Origin: DASYPQ01 sp041488095
Lineage (GTDB): Bacteria > Planctomycetota > UBA1135 > GCA-002686595
Assembly (NCBI GenBank): GCA_041488095.1
Contig: JBGPOP010000032.1
Location: forward strand, 1-50,262
Direction: 5' to 3'
Length of the DNA stretch: 50,262 nt
The notes under the pieces are model-generated. The model ran no database searches. It had not been told where the DNA came from and was given only the letters and a program-made list of their open reading frames with translations. The position numbers and the translations under genes are program-made. How positions within the stretch are numbered: position 1 is the first letter of the stretch; the number at the start of each line of letters is the position of its first letter. Shown in pieces: positions 41,556 through 49,577 of the stretch.

Positions 41556-41831
41556 ATGACCAGCAGCAGCTCCAACCAGCAAGAAGCCTTCGAACGAAAC
41601 CGGCGAGCCTTCCAGGACCATCTCGAGCGCCTCCTCGCGGCGCACGAGGGGAAGTACGCCCTTGTTCACGCGGAAGTGATCGTGGACACCTTCGACTCGA
41701 TGCGGAATGCCTACGAGCACGGCCGCCAGCATTTCGGGCTCGACCCGATCTACATCGGACACGTCGTGGGGAAACCGGACGTCGTGCACATGCCGACGCT
41801 CGTCCACGGACTGATCCATGCCCATCTGTAA
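41556..41831 (+). CDS. DUF5678-like small protein
   Basis: 91 residues from ATG 41556, with GGGAGA 8 nt upstream. A helical N-terminus (SSNQQEAFERNRRAFQDHLE) leads into HEGKYALVHAEVIVDTFDSM and YEHGRQHFG, the pattern of DUF5678 (a short beta-alpha protein with HxGKYALI near the start). Its end overlaps the retropepsin gene by 14 bp, so translation is coupled. Such pairs occur repeatedly in other genomes, from memory. Function unknown; it may be a substrate or regulator of the protease. Confidence 0.65.
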   Translation: MTSSSSNQQEAFERNRRAFQDHLERLLAAHEGKYALVHAEVIVDTFDSMRNAYEHGRQHFGLDPIYIGHVVGKPDVVHMPTLVHGLIHAHL

Positions 41832-42288
41832 TCGCGGCCACCTCCAGGTCACGCCGGCCGGAATCGAGGGGAACCCGTCTCAGCTGCGCATCGAGGGAGC
41901 TCGCATCGCGTGCGAGGTCCGGACCGACCCTCGGGACGTGCTCGCGCTCCAGGCCAGTGGCCGAGCGATTCCACCGGGAGTCTCGGGGATCCTGTTGGTC
42001 GACACGGGAGCTGGAATGACTGCGATCGACGAGTCGATCCTCGCGGACCTCGGGATCCCGTCGATCACGGACACGCGGGTGTTTACACCGATGGGCTCGG
42101 CGATCCAGAGCGTCTATTCCTGCTCGCTGGAGTTCCCCGGGTCCAACTTGCCCCCGGCTCGAAGCCTATTCGTCCTCGGAGCTGATCTCGGGAGCCAGGG
42201 CATCGTCGGCCTTCTGGGCAGGGACGTCCTCGAGCAGGCTGTACTCGTCTACAACGGCACGGCCGGAGGATGGACGCTGGCCTTCTAG
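41818..42288 (+). CDS. Retropepsin-like aspartic protease
   Basis: 156 residues from ATG 41818. LLVDTGAGMTAIDESIL carries the catalytic DTGA (Asp62). GIVGLLGRDVLEQAVLVYNG is the GxxGRDxL stretch typical of the second half of single-domain retropepsins (clan AA), which act as homodimers. No signal peptide or TM segment, so it is cytosolic. It overlaps the DUF5678 gene. It ends just before the MFS gene, and this cassette is bracketed by 22-bp repeats. The substrate is unknown. Confidence 0.75.
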   Translation: MPICNRGHLQVTPAGIEGNPSQLRIEGARIACEVRTDPRDVLALQASGRAIPPGVSGILLVDTGAGMTAIDESILADLGIPSITDTRVFTPMGSAIQSVYSCSLEFPGSNLPPARSLFVLGADLGSQGIVGLLGRDVLEQAVLVYNGTAGGWTLAF

Positions 42289-42314
42289 GCCCGCGTCGAG
42301 CACTCTCCGAGCCC

Positions 42315-43661
42315 GTGGCGAGCGAAGAGCCTCCCTACCCCTCCGCGCCCCGCGCCTGGTGCGCGGTCGTCCTCCTTCTCCTGCTCTACGTCCTGTCCTT
42401 CGTCGACCGGCAGGTGATCAACCTCATGGTCGCGCCGATCCGAGCGGAGTTCGCGATCGGCGACTTCGGCGCAAGCCTGCTGATGGGCTTCGGCTTCGCG
42501 GTCTTCTACACATTCTTCGGGATCCCGATCGCTCGGCTCGCGGACACGAGGAGTCGGCGCGCGATCGTCGCGGCGGGACTCGCGGTGTGGAGCGCGATGA
42601 CCGCAGCGTGCGGCTTCGCGAGGACCTACACCCAGCTCATCCTCGCGCGCATGGGCGTCGGCGTCGGCGAGGCGGCGCTCTCGCCGTCGGCGTACTCCTC
42701 GATCGCCGACGCCTTCCCGCCGCAGCGCCGCGGGGCCGCGATGGGCGTCTACTCGATGGGTTCCTACCTCGGCAGCGGGCTCGCGTTCCTGCTCGGCGGG
42801 TACCTGATCGGTTTCGTCGGCGAGGACCGGCTGCACGAGATCCCGCTCGTCGGAACCGTGCACTCCTGGCAGCTCGTCTTCCTCCTCGTCGGGCTGCCGG
42901 GACTCCTGCTCCTGCCCTTGCTCGCGACCATTCCGGAGCCGTTCCGCCGAGGAGGGCGCGGACTCCGGGGGAGCGGTGCCGTGTCGTCGCGCGAAGCCTG
43001 GCGCTACCTCCGCGAGAACAAGGCGGCCTTCCTGTGCCACAACCTCGGCTTCGCGCTGCTCGCCTTCTCGGGCTACGGCTCGGGCGCATGGACGCCGACC
43101 TTCCTGCAGCGCAACCACGGCATGAGCGCCGCCGAATCCGGCATCGCTCTCGGGTGGATCATGACCCTCGCGGGCACGCTCGGCATCGTGTTCGGCGGCT
43201 GGCTCGCCGACCGCCTCGCCGCCGGCGGCCGGCGCGACGCGATGATGCGCGTCGGGCTGATCGCTTCGCTCGTCTGGATCCCGGCCGGAGTCCTCTACCC
43301 GATCGTCGAAGACCGCTCGCTCGCGCTCGCGCTCATGGTGCCGGCGCTCTTCACCTCCGGAATGCCCTGGGGAGCCGCCGCCGCCGCCGTGCAGGAGATG
43401 ACTCCCAACCCGATGCGCGCGCAAGCGACGGCGGTCTACCTCTTCGTCATCAGCCTGATCGGTCTCGGCATCGGACCGAGCGCTGTCGCGTTCCTGACCG
43501 ACTACGTCTTCCGCGACGACCTCGCCGTGCGCTGGTCGTTGATGTGGGTTTCGCTCGCCGCGCACGTCGGCGCCGCGCTCTTCCTGAGGTCGGGACTCAG
43601 GCCCTTCGTGCGCTCGCTGGACCGCTGCAAGCAGTGGAGCGAAGTCAGCGCGCCGCGCTGA
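42315..43661 (+). CDS. MFS transporter (spinster-like subfamily)
   Basis: 448 residues from GTG 42315; an in-frame ATG at 42270 overlaps the protease gene and lacks a usable ribosome-binding spacing. VASEEPPYPS then YVLSFVDRQVINLMVAPI matches the N-terminus of spinster-type MFS proteins. Twelve TM segments follow, with RLADTRSRR (motif A between TM2 and TM3), ARMGVGVGEAALSPSAYSSIAD, GAWTPTFLQRNHGMS and GWLADRL in the second half. It moves a small hydrophobic or amphipathic solute by proton or sodium coupling; substrate unknown. The 5' end contains the right copy of the 22-bp direct repeat. It converges on, and overlaps by 17 bp, the methyltransferase gene. Confidence 0.85.
   Translation: MASEEPPYPSAPRAWCAVVLLLLLYVLSFVDRQVINLMVAPIRAEFAIGDFGASLLMGFGFAVFYTFFGIPIARLADTRSRRAIVAAGLAVWSAMTAACGFARTYTQLILARMGVGVGEAALSPSAYSSIADAFPPQRRGAAMGVYSMGSYLGSGLAFLLGGYLIGFVGEDRLHEIPLVGTVHSWQLVFLLVGLPGLLLLPLLATIPEPFRRGGRGLRGSGAVSSREAWRYLRENKAAFLCHNLGFALLAFSGYGSGAWTPTFLQRNHGMSAAESGIALGWIMTLAGTLGIVFGGWLADRLAAGGRRDAMMRVGLIASLVWIPAGVLYPIVEDRSLALALMVPALFTSGMPWGAAAAAVQEMTPNPMRAQATAVYLFVISLIGLGIGPSAVAFLTDYVFRDDLAVRWSLMWVSLAAHVGAALFLRSGLRPFVRSLDRCKQWSEVSAPR
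42330..42351 (+). repeat. 22-bp direct repeat, right copy
   Basis: Lies at codons 6-13 of the MFS gene. Exact match to 41418-41439; flanking bases differ immediately on the left and are only partly similar on the right. Confidence 0.8.
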
Positions 43662-44505
43662 CGAGCCGGACCTCGTTCTCGAGGCGCACGTGTCCGCCGG
43701 CGCCGCGGTGCCGCTTGGCTTCGCGCTCGACGGCCTTCCACACGCGCTCGCGGACCGGCTCCGGCTGCTCCTCCAGGGCGCGCTTCAGGCTGCCGGACAG
43801 GTCCTTGAGGAATCCCGTGTACTCGCGCGGCGAGGCGAACTCGAGGGTCACGGTGATCGACTCGGAGCGCGGGTCGCGCAAGCCCGCTTCGAGCATGACC
43901 TGCTCGAGCTGTCCGGGCTTGCCCAGGGCGAGCGGCCCCGGCGTCCCGGGCGGCGGCGTGGGCAGCCCGGCCTCGCGCTGGGCGATCGCGATCGGGATCG
44001 CGATGAACGGCACGCGCTCGGCCTCTCCCCATACCGCCGCTGCGAAGCGCGCGCCCGGCTTCAGCGTCCGGCGGATGCCGCGGCACGCCGCGACCGGATC
44101 GAGCATGAGCATCAGACCCCAGCGGCAGGTCGCCGCGTCGAAGCTCTCGGGCTCGAGCGCCAGGTTCTCGGCGTCCGCTTCGACCAGCTCCACGTTCCCG
44201 AAGCCCTCCTCGAGCACCCTCTCCCGCGCCACCGCGAGCATCTGCGGCGCGAGATCGGTCGCGACCACGCGGCCGCGCTCGCCGACCTGGCGCGCGGCGG
44301 TCAGCGCGGGCTCGCCGATCCCGGTCGCGATGTCGAGCACGCGGTGGCCGGGTCGGATCTCCGCGAGCTCGACCAGCCGCACGTTCACCGACTGGGCACC
44401 CGCCTCGAAGATGCGCCACCACCTCCTCCATCCGGCGGCGACCGAATCCCACGTCTCGCGTTGGGTCGCCTTGAACTCGCGCGGGTCGGGAGATGAGCTG
44501 CTCAC
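43645..44505 (-). CDS. Class I SAM-dependent methyltransferase
   Basis: 286 residues from GTG 44505. Motif I is VLDIATGIGEPAL; VVATDLAPQML (post I) and VELVEADAENLAL follow, and FDAATCRWGLMLMLDP is motif II. The helical, basic C-terminus (about residues 220-286) may recognise the substrate. It resembles UbiE/COQ5-like small-molecule methyltransferases. Its GTG overlaps the stop of the GH78 gene (GTGA), so in transcription order the methyltransferase lies upstream? No: on the minus strand the GH78 gene precedes it in position 47801-44502 and is read first, and this gene begins at 44505 on the GH78 stop. The two are translationally coupled. Substrate unknown. Confidence 0.8.
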   Translation of the reverse strand: MSSSSPDPREFKATQRETWDSVAAGWRRWWRIFEAGAQSVNVRLVELAEIRPGHRVLDIATGIGEPALTAARQVGERGRVVATDLAPQMLAVARERVLEEGFGNVELVEADAENLALEPESFDAATCRWGLMLMLDPVAACRGIRRTLKPGARFAAAVWGEAERVPFIAIPIAIAQREAGLPTPPPGTPGPLALGKPGQLEQVMLEAGLRDPRSESITVTLEFASPREYTGFLKDLSGSLKRALEEQPEPVRERVWKAVEREAKRHRGAGGHVRLENEVRLVSAAR

Positions 44506-47500
44506 ATCCGGCTCTCGAAATGGTAGCTGCCGGCACGGACGTCGAGGACCGCCTCGCCGGCCTGCACCGAGACGAGCCTCACGTGCGGCGCGGCCTCCGA
44601 CAAGGGCCGGCCGCCCTCGCTGACGCTCGCAGCGTCCTTCGCCGGCACGATCACGGCAGCCGACGTGTTCGCCGGGATCGTCACCTCAAGCCGGAACGTC
44701 CCGCCCTCCCGCGACCACGCGCTCACGATGCGACCGCGGATCGTGGCGTGCTCAGCCTTCACGGACGTGATCCCGGCGCTCGGACGCGGATGGACGGTGA
44801 AGCGCTCCCAGCCGGGATGCTCCTCGTCGGGCTCGAGGCCGGCGAGGACGCGCATCATCCACTCGCCGATCGCTCCGAAGGCGTAGTGGTTGAACGAGTT
44901 CATGCTCGCGTCCTGCAGCCCGCGCTCCTTCACGTAGCCGTCCCAGCGCTCCCACAGGGTCGTCGCGCCGTTGTCGACCGCGTAGCCCCACGAGGGGAAG
45001 CGATGATCGAGCGCGAGCTTCGTCGCCAGCTCGACGTGCCCGCGGCGCGACAGCTCGAGCATCGCCGGCAGCGTGCTCGTGAAGCCGGTCGAGAGGTGGC
45101 CGTCGTAGGCCTTCTCGATGTTCTCCACCAGGCGCGCGAGAGCATGATCCTGCTGCGCCTGCGTCAGGAGATCGAAGTCGAGCGCGAGCGCGTACCCGCC
45201 CTGCGCGTCGCCCTGGATCTTCCCGTCCTCGGCGACGAAGGCCTTCCGGAACGCGGCCCGGATCCCCTCGGAGAGCTCGCCGAAGTGCTTGGCGTCCGCC
45301 GCGCGCCCGACCGACGCCGCCATCCGCGACACGAGCCGGGCCGAATGCGCGAAGTACGCCGTCGCGAGCACCTCGCCGGGGGTGGCTCCTCCGGTCTTGG
45401 GCCAGCCTTCGTGCGCGATCTCGTCGCCGTTCAGCCAGTCGCGGTAGTCGCTCCCGCGCGCGTTCTTCCACACCAGGTCCGGGTTGTTCGAGCGCACCCA
45501 CTCGACCCAGCGGATCATGGAGTCGAGGTGCGCCTCGACCAGACGCCGGTCTCCGTAGTTCAGGAACGCGACCCAGGGCACGATGACGCCCGCGTCGCCC
45601 CACGCCGGCGTGCCGGTGCAGCGCTCGTTCCGGCCGTAGGGATGCGGGGCGAAGTCGGGGTAGCGCCCGTCGTCGGCCTGCGCGTCGCGCACGTCCTGGA
45701 TCCACTTCCCGAAGAAGCCGGCGAGGTCGCGCTGGAAGGCGGCCGTCTGCGCGAAGGCGGCGATGTCCCCCATCCAGCCCATGCGCTCGTCGCGCTGCGG
45801 GCAGTCGGTCGGAATGGAGATCGCGTTGCCGCGCAGCGTCCACTGGATGTTCGTCCACAGGCGATCGAGGAGCGGATCCGAGGCGTGGAACGTCCCCGCG
45901 TCGCCGGCGGAGTTGCTGACGACGCAGCCCTCGAGGTCGGAGAGGGCGGGTTTCCCGGGCAGGCCGGTGACCTCGACGTAGCGGAATCCGTGGCAGGTGA
46001 AGCGGGGCTCGAAAACCTCGGCTCCTCCGCCGCGGCAGAGGTAGCGGTCGGTCTGCGAGGCGGTGCGCAGGTTGGCGGTGTAGATCGAGCCGTCGTCCTC
46101 CGTCATCTCGGCGTGGCGCAGCGTGACCTCCGTCGCGGCGGGCGCGGAGATCTTCAGGCGGCACCAGCCGACCATGTTCTGGCCGAGGTCGAAGACGAAG
46201 ACGCCGGGCTTGGGCTCCTTCATCGCCACGGGCTTCAGCACCTGGACGATCTTCGCCGGCTCGCTCGCGGGTGCGTCGAGCTGTGGGTGGAGGTCGGTCG
46301 AGACCTCGGCCGGCTCCCACTTGGAGTCGTCGAACCCCGGCGAGTCGAAGCCCGCGATCTCGGCGCGCGCGTCGTAGACCTCGCCGTCGAGGAGGTCGGT
46401 GCTGCGCACCGGGCCGGCGGTCGAAGAGCGCCAGCTCCCGTCCGTCGCGACGGTCTCGCGCGCGCCGCTCCCGTGCTCGATCTCCATCTGCGCCAGGAAC
46501 CGCGGCTTGCGCCCATAGATCCCGCGCGGTGGGCCGCCCGGGAGGGTCCCGGGGAGTCCGAGGCGTCCGGCGTACCACCCGTCGGCAACCTGCGCGGCGA
46601 TCGCGTTCTTCCCCGCGTGCAGGAGAGCGGTGACGTCGTAGGCGCGGTAGGGCACGCGCACGCTGTAGTCGGTCCATCCCGGCGCGAGCTGGTCTTCACC
46701 GACGCGCCGGCCGTTGATGCGGATCTCGTAGAGTCCGAGGGCGCTGGCGAAGAGCGTCGCGCGGCTGATCGGAGCTGCGAGCGCGAGCTCCTTGCGGAGG
46801 ATCGGAGCCGCGAGCGGATCCCGGCCCTTCGGCCCGTGGGACACGGTGTCGCCGTCGGTGAGGTTCGCGACGCCCCATCCGCCGGTCTCGATCGAGTCGC
46901 TGGCGGTCGCCTTCGCGCCACGTGAGATGACCTGGCCGCCGTTCGTGATCTCCATTTCCGCCAGAGCGAAGGCGCAGCCCTTGCCCTCGATGCGTCCGAG
47001 CTTCGTCGCCCCGAGCCGCACGTAGCGCACTTTGTACGTCGCGTTCTGGATCGGGAGCGCGAGGGGCTCCGTCCCGGGATTGGGGAGGTCGATGTAGGTC
47101 TTGTCGACGAGCTTCATGAAGGTCCCCGCGAAGAGCGGGTCGTCGGCAACCCAGATCTTGAGCTTCAGGGGGAAGAGGAATCCGGGCGTGTCGGCCCAGT
47201 CGTAGGGCCGCGCCGGGTAGATGCGGAAGCCGTCGAAGGGCGTCGGCGCGCCGAGGTCGATCTGGACCCACTTCTGGTCGTCTTCCTTGTCGGAGAACTG
47301 GCTGTGGAAGCCGTTGTTCGCGGGAACATCCGGGGGGAGGGGCGACGCGTCGCCGATCCACTGCGCCTTCCAGTCGGCGGGAGCCAGCGGTCCCATGCCG
47401 AACACGGCGGGCTCGCTCCAAGGCGACGCGCGACCCTGACCGTCGTAGGTGCGGACCTTCCACGAGTAGTGTTGGAAGCTCTCGAGAGCCGGGCCGGCGT

Positions 47501-47801
47501 ACTCGATCTGGCAGGTCTCGCGCGACGCAACCTTGCCGCTGTCCCAGGCGGTTTGGCCGGCGGGGCTCGCCGGAAGATCCTGACGGCTCTTCACGACCAC
47601 GATCTGGTACGCCGACTGCACGGCGCCCCGCCGTGGATCGACGACCTCCCACGAGAAGCGCGGCTTGCGCTCGCCGAGGTCGAGCGGATCGACGTGGTAC
47701 TCGCAGCGCAGGTGCGTCGGCGCGAGCGGGTGGTCCTGCGCCGTCGCCGGAGAAGCGAGTGCGATCGCGGACGCGAGAGCGCGGGCGAGGATCGTCAGCA
47801 C
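44502..47801 (-). CDS. Secreted GH78 alpha-L-rhamnosidase with inserted discoidin-like domain
   Basis: 1099 residues from GTG 47801; the longer frame upstream overlaps the rhomboid gene and is rejected. A signal peptide (VLTILARALASAIALASPATAQ region) precedes an FN3-like N-domain (LAPTHLRCEYHVDPLDLGER), typical of GH78. Residues 155-285 fit a discoidin (F5/8C) insert (WVQIDLGAPTPFDGFRIYPA). The rhamnosidase N-domain follows (FASALGLYEIRINGRRVG, QVADGWYAGRLG). The (alpha/alpha)6 catalytic barrel has PTDCPQRDERMGWMGDI, which holds the usual acid residues, and WGDAGVIVPW. A beta C-domain closes it (RFTVHPRPS). It releases L-rhamnose from plant or algal glycosides. It is read first of a coupled pair with the methyltransferase. 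Confidence 0.88.
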   Translation of the reverse strand: MLTILARALASAIALASPATAQDHPLAPTHLRCEYHVDPLDLGERKPRFSWEVVDPRRGAVQSAYQIVVVKSRQDLPASPAGQTAWDSGKVASRETCQIEYAGPALESFQHYSWKVRTYDGQGRASPWSEPAVFGMGPLAPADWKAQWIGDASPLPPDVPANNGFHSQFSDKEDDQKWVQIDLGAPTPFDGFRIYPARPYDWADTPGFLFPLKLKIWVADDPLFAGTFMKLVDKTYIDLPNPGTEPLALPIQNATYKVRYVRLGATKLGRIEGKGCAFALAEMEITNGGQVISRGAKATASDSIETGGWGVANLTDGDTVSHGPKGRDPLAAPILRKELALAAPISRATLFASALGLYEIRINGRRVGEDQLAPGWTDYSVRVPYRAYDVTALLHAGKNAIAAQVADGWYAGRLGLPGTLPGGPPRGIYGRKPRFLAQMEIEHGSGARETVATDGSWRSSTAGPVRSTDLLDGEVYDARAEIAGFDSPGFDDSKWEPAEVSTDLHPQLDAPASEPAKIVQVLKPVAMKEPKPGVFVFDLGQNMVGWCRLKISAPAATEVTLRHAEMTEDDGSIYTANLRTASQTDRYLCRGGGAEVFEPRFTCHGFRYVEVTGLPGKPALSDLEGCVVSNSAGDAGTFHASDPLLDRLWTNIQWTLRGNAISIPTDCPQRDERMGWMGDIAAFAQTAAFQRDLAGFFGKWIQDVRDAQADDGRYPDFAPHPYGRNERCTGTPAWGDAGVIVPWVAFLNYGDRRLVEAHLDSMIRWVEWVRSNNPDLVWKNARGSDYRDWLNGDEIAHEGWPKTGGATPGEVLATAYFAHSARLVSRMAASVGRAADAKHFGELSEGIRAAFRKAFVAEDGKIQGDAQGGYALALDFDLLTQAQQDHALARLVENIEKAYDGHLSTGFTSTLPAMLELSRRGHVELATKLALDHRFPSWGYAVDNGATTLWERWDGYVKERGLQDASMNSFNHYAFGAIGEWMMRVLAGLEPDEEHPGWERFTVHPRPSAGITSVKAEHATIRGRIVSAWSREGGTFRLEVTIPANTSAAVIVPAKDAASVSEGGRPLSEAAPHVRLVSVQAGEAVLDVRAGSYHFESRM

Positions 47802-47825
47802 CCGCGCTAGGATAGCGAGTCCGCC

Positions 47826-48779
47826 TTGGACGAGCCGCAATCGACCTGGACCGAGGTCTCGCGCACCGCCGACCGGCGGAAGAGCCAGGAGCACGACCTC
47901 GTCCTCCAGGCGATGGGGATCCCGCACGGGACGATCTCGGCCGAGGGCGCGTTCCTGGTCCTGGCCCGGAGCGAGGACGCGGCCCGCGCCCGGGAGCAGC
48001 TCGAGCGCTACGAGCGCGAGAACGTCGGCTGGCCCCCGCGGGACGAGGCGCCGCTCGCGATCTCCGACGGCGTGCAGGCGGCGGTCGTCTACTGCGCCGT
48101 GATCGCGTCCACCTTCCTCTTCGAGCGCCGCGGGTCGTACGGGCTGGATTGGTGGCAGGCGGGAGCGGCGAAGAGCGCTGCGATCCGCGGCGGAGAGTGG
48201 TGGCGCGCGCTGACCGCGCTCTCGCTGCACACGGACCTCTCCCACCTGGCGGGGAACATGCTGTTCGGCGCGGTCTTCGGCGCGATCCTGGCGCAGAGCC
48301 TGGGCTCGGGTCTGGCCTGGTCGGGCTTCGCGCTCGCCGGTGCGATCGGCAACTTCGTCAACGCGTACATCCAGTCCCCGGAGCACGTGTCGGTCGGCGC
48401 CTCGACGGGCGTGTTCGGCGCGCTCGGCATCCAGGTCGCGTACGAGTGGATGCGTCGCAAGGAGCTCGGCTACGGCCGCTTCCGCCGATGGGTGCCGCTC
48501 GCGATGGGGCTCGCGCTGCTCGCGTGGGTCGGGATGGGCGGCCTCTCCTACAGCGAGATGCAGACCGCGAAGGAGACGGAGAGGGAGATCCGCGAGGTCC
48601 TCGCGAAGGTCGACGTGATGGCGCACGTCACCGGGCTGGCGGCCGGACTGGCTCTGGGGATCCTGCTCGGCGCGTTGCGAAGGAGGATCCGCTTGCGCGG
48701 AAGATGGCAGATCGCGCTCGCGTGGGGGACGCTCGCCGCACTCGCGGGCGGGTGGGCGCTCGCGCTGACGCATCGGTAG
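47826..48779 (+). CDS. Rhomboid-family intramembrane serine protease
   Basis: 317 residues from TTG 47826, 24 bp from the divergent GH78 start. Residues 1-75 form a soluble N-domain (HDLVLQAMGIPHGTISAEGA, then EDAARAREQLERYEREN) seen in front of many bacterial rhomboids. Six TM segments follow. HTDLSHLAGNML has the conserved His and Asn of TM2. GASTGVFGALG holds the nucleophile Ser193. MAHVTGLAAGLALG has the catalytic His267. It cleaves TM substrates within the membrane. The TTG start is uncertain; a GGA-rich sequence lies about 14 nt upstream. Confidence 0.88.
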   Translation: MDEPQSTWTEVSRTADRRKSQEHDLVLQAMGIPHGTISAEGAFLVLARSEDAARAREQLERYERENVGWPPRDEAPLAISDGVQAAVVYCAVIASTFLFERRGSYGLDWWQAGAAKSAAIRGGEWWRALTALSLHTDLSHLAGNMLFGAVFGAILAQSLGSGLAWSGFALAGAIGNFVNAYIQSPEHVSVGASTGVFGALGIQVAYEWMRRKELGYGRFRRWVPLAMGLALLAWVGMGGLSYSEMQTAKETEREIREVLAKVDVMAHVTGLAAGLALGILLGALRRRIRLRGRWQIALAWGTLAALAGGWALALTHR

Positions 48780-48799
48780 GGATGCGAACGAGATCCGAG

Positions 48800-49447
48800 T
48801 CAACGAGTTCGCGACAGGGCCATTCCCAGGAGCCATATCACCGCGAGCAGGCCAACTGCGGCGGGTAGGTTGATCAGGGCCAGCCCAACACGGACGCCCT
48901 CACGAAGCTCATTGTCGCTCTCTCCGCTGACCCTCACGAACAGCGAATCGATCTTCGAGTCGGCTCCGTTGAGCATCGGCCACAGCTCCACGTCCGTTCT
49001 TCTTCGATCGATCACGAACAGAGGAACGTCCTTGATCGAACCTGTCTCGCGGAACGGAGAGGAGATACCGTACCAGCCGGTGTCGTTGGTCTCCGCTTCG
49101 ATGCAGTCGAACGGCACGCCGTGAGAATCTGCGGTAGTAGCCTTGACGAGCAGAGTCGAGACCTCGCCACTTCGATCCGCGCGGGAGTCGAGGCCGGGAG
49201 CACGAGGGTCCGCAAGGAAGAACGAGAGGAGAGCGTTTCCCTTTTCCTTCGGCCAATCACCCCAATCGATACTCGCCTTCAACGGACCCCGTGTGTCAGC
49301 GCGAGAGGCCTTGAGCACCAACTCGTGATTCGCCGCCTCCCTCAGGCCGATCAGGTGCGTTCGGTACATGAGCCAACCCCACAGCACGACGCCGAGGACG
49401 ACAACGCTCGCCAGCAGACTCGAAGCGATCCTGAAGGATCTGGTCAC
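48800..49447 (-). CDS. Two-TM membrane protein of unknown function
   Basis: 215 residues from GTG 49447. An N-terminal TM (IASSLLASVVVLGVVLWGWLMY) and a C-terminal TM (VGLALINLPAAVGLLAVIWLLGMAL) flank an extracytoplasmic domain of about 140 residues (KASIDWGDWPKEKGN, CIEAETNDTGWYGISSPF, DSLFVRVSGESDNELREG). No family recognised. It has lower GC and less biased codons than neighbours, possibly a sign of weaker selection or transfer. It ends 20 bp from the convergent rhomboid gene. Confidence 0.55.
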   Translation of the reverse strand: MTRSFRIASSLLASVVVLGVVLWGWLMYRTHLIGLREAANHELVLKASRADTRGPLKASIDWGDWPKEKGNALLSFFLADPRAPGLDSRADRSGEVSTLLVKATTADSHGVPFDCIEAETNDTGWYGISSPFRETGSIKDVPLFVIDRRRTDVELWPMLNGADSKIDSLFVRVSGESDNELREGVRVGLALINLPAAVGLLAVIWLLGMALSRTR

Positions 49448-49577
49448 GTGCGGCTACTTCGCGGCCCGTTGGTGCCCGGCGGCGGGGATCCTGCGGAGAC
49501 TCAAGTGCAGCTGCCAGCGTGCCATCAATGACCCACCGCGTGTGTCTTCGCTTCCCATGGGCTCGACCTAGCCAGTG

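Noticed and set aside
48770..48785. GCATC...GATGC hairpin over the rhomboid stop codon
   Set aside because: Only five base pairs and no T-tract; too weak to call a terminator.
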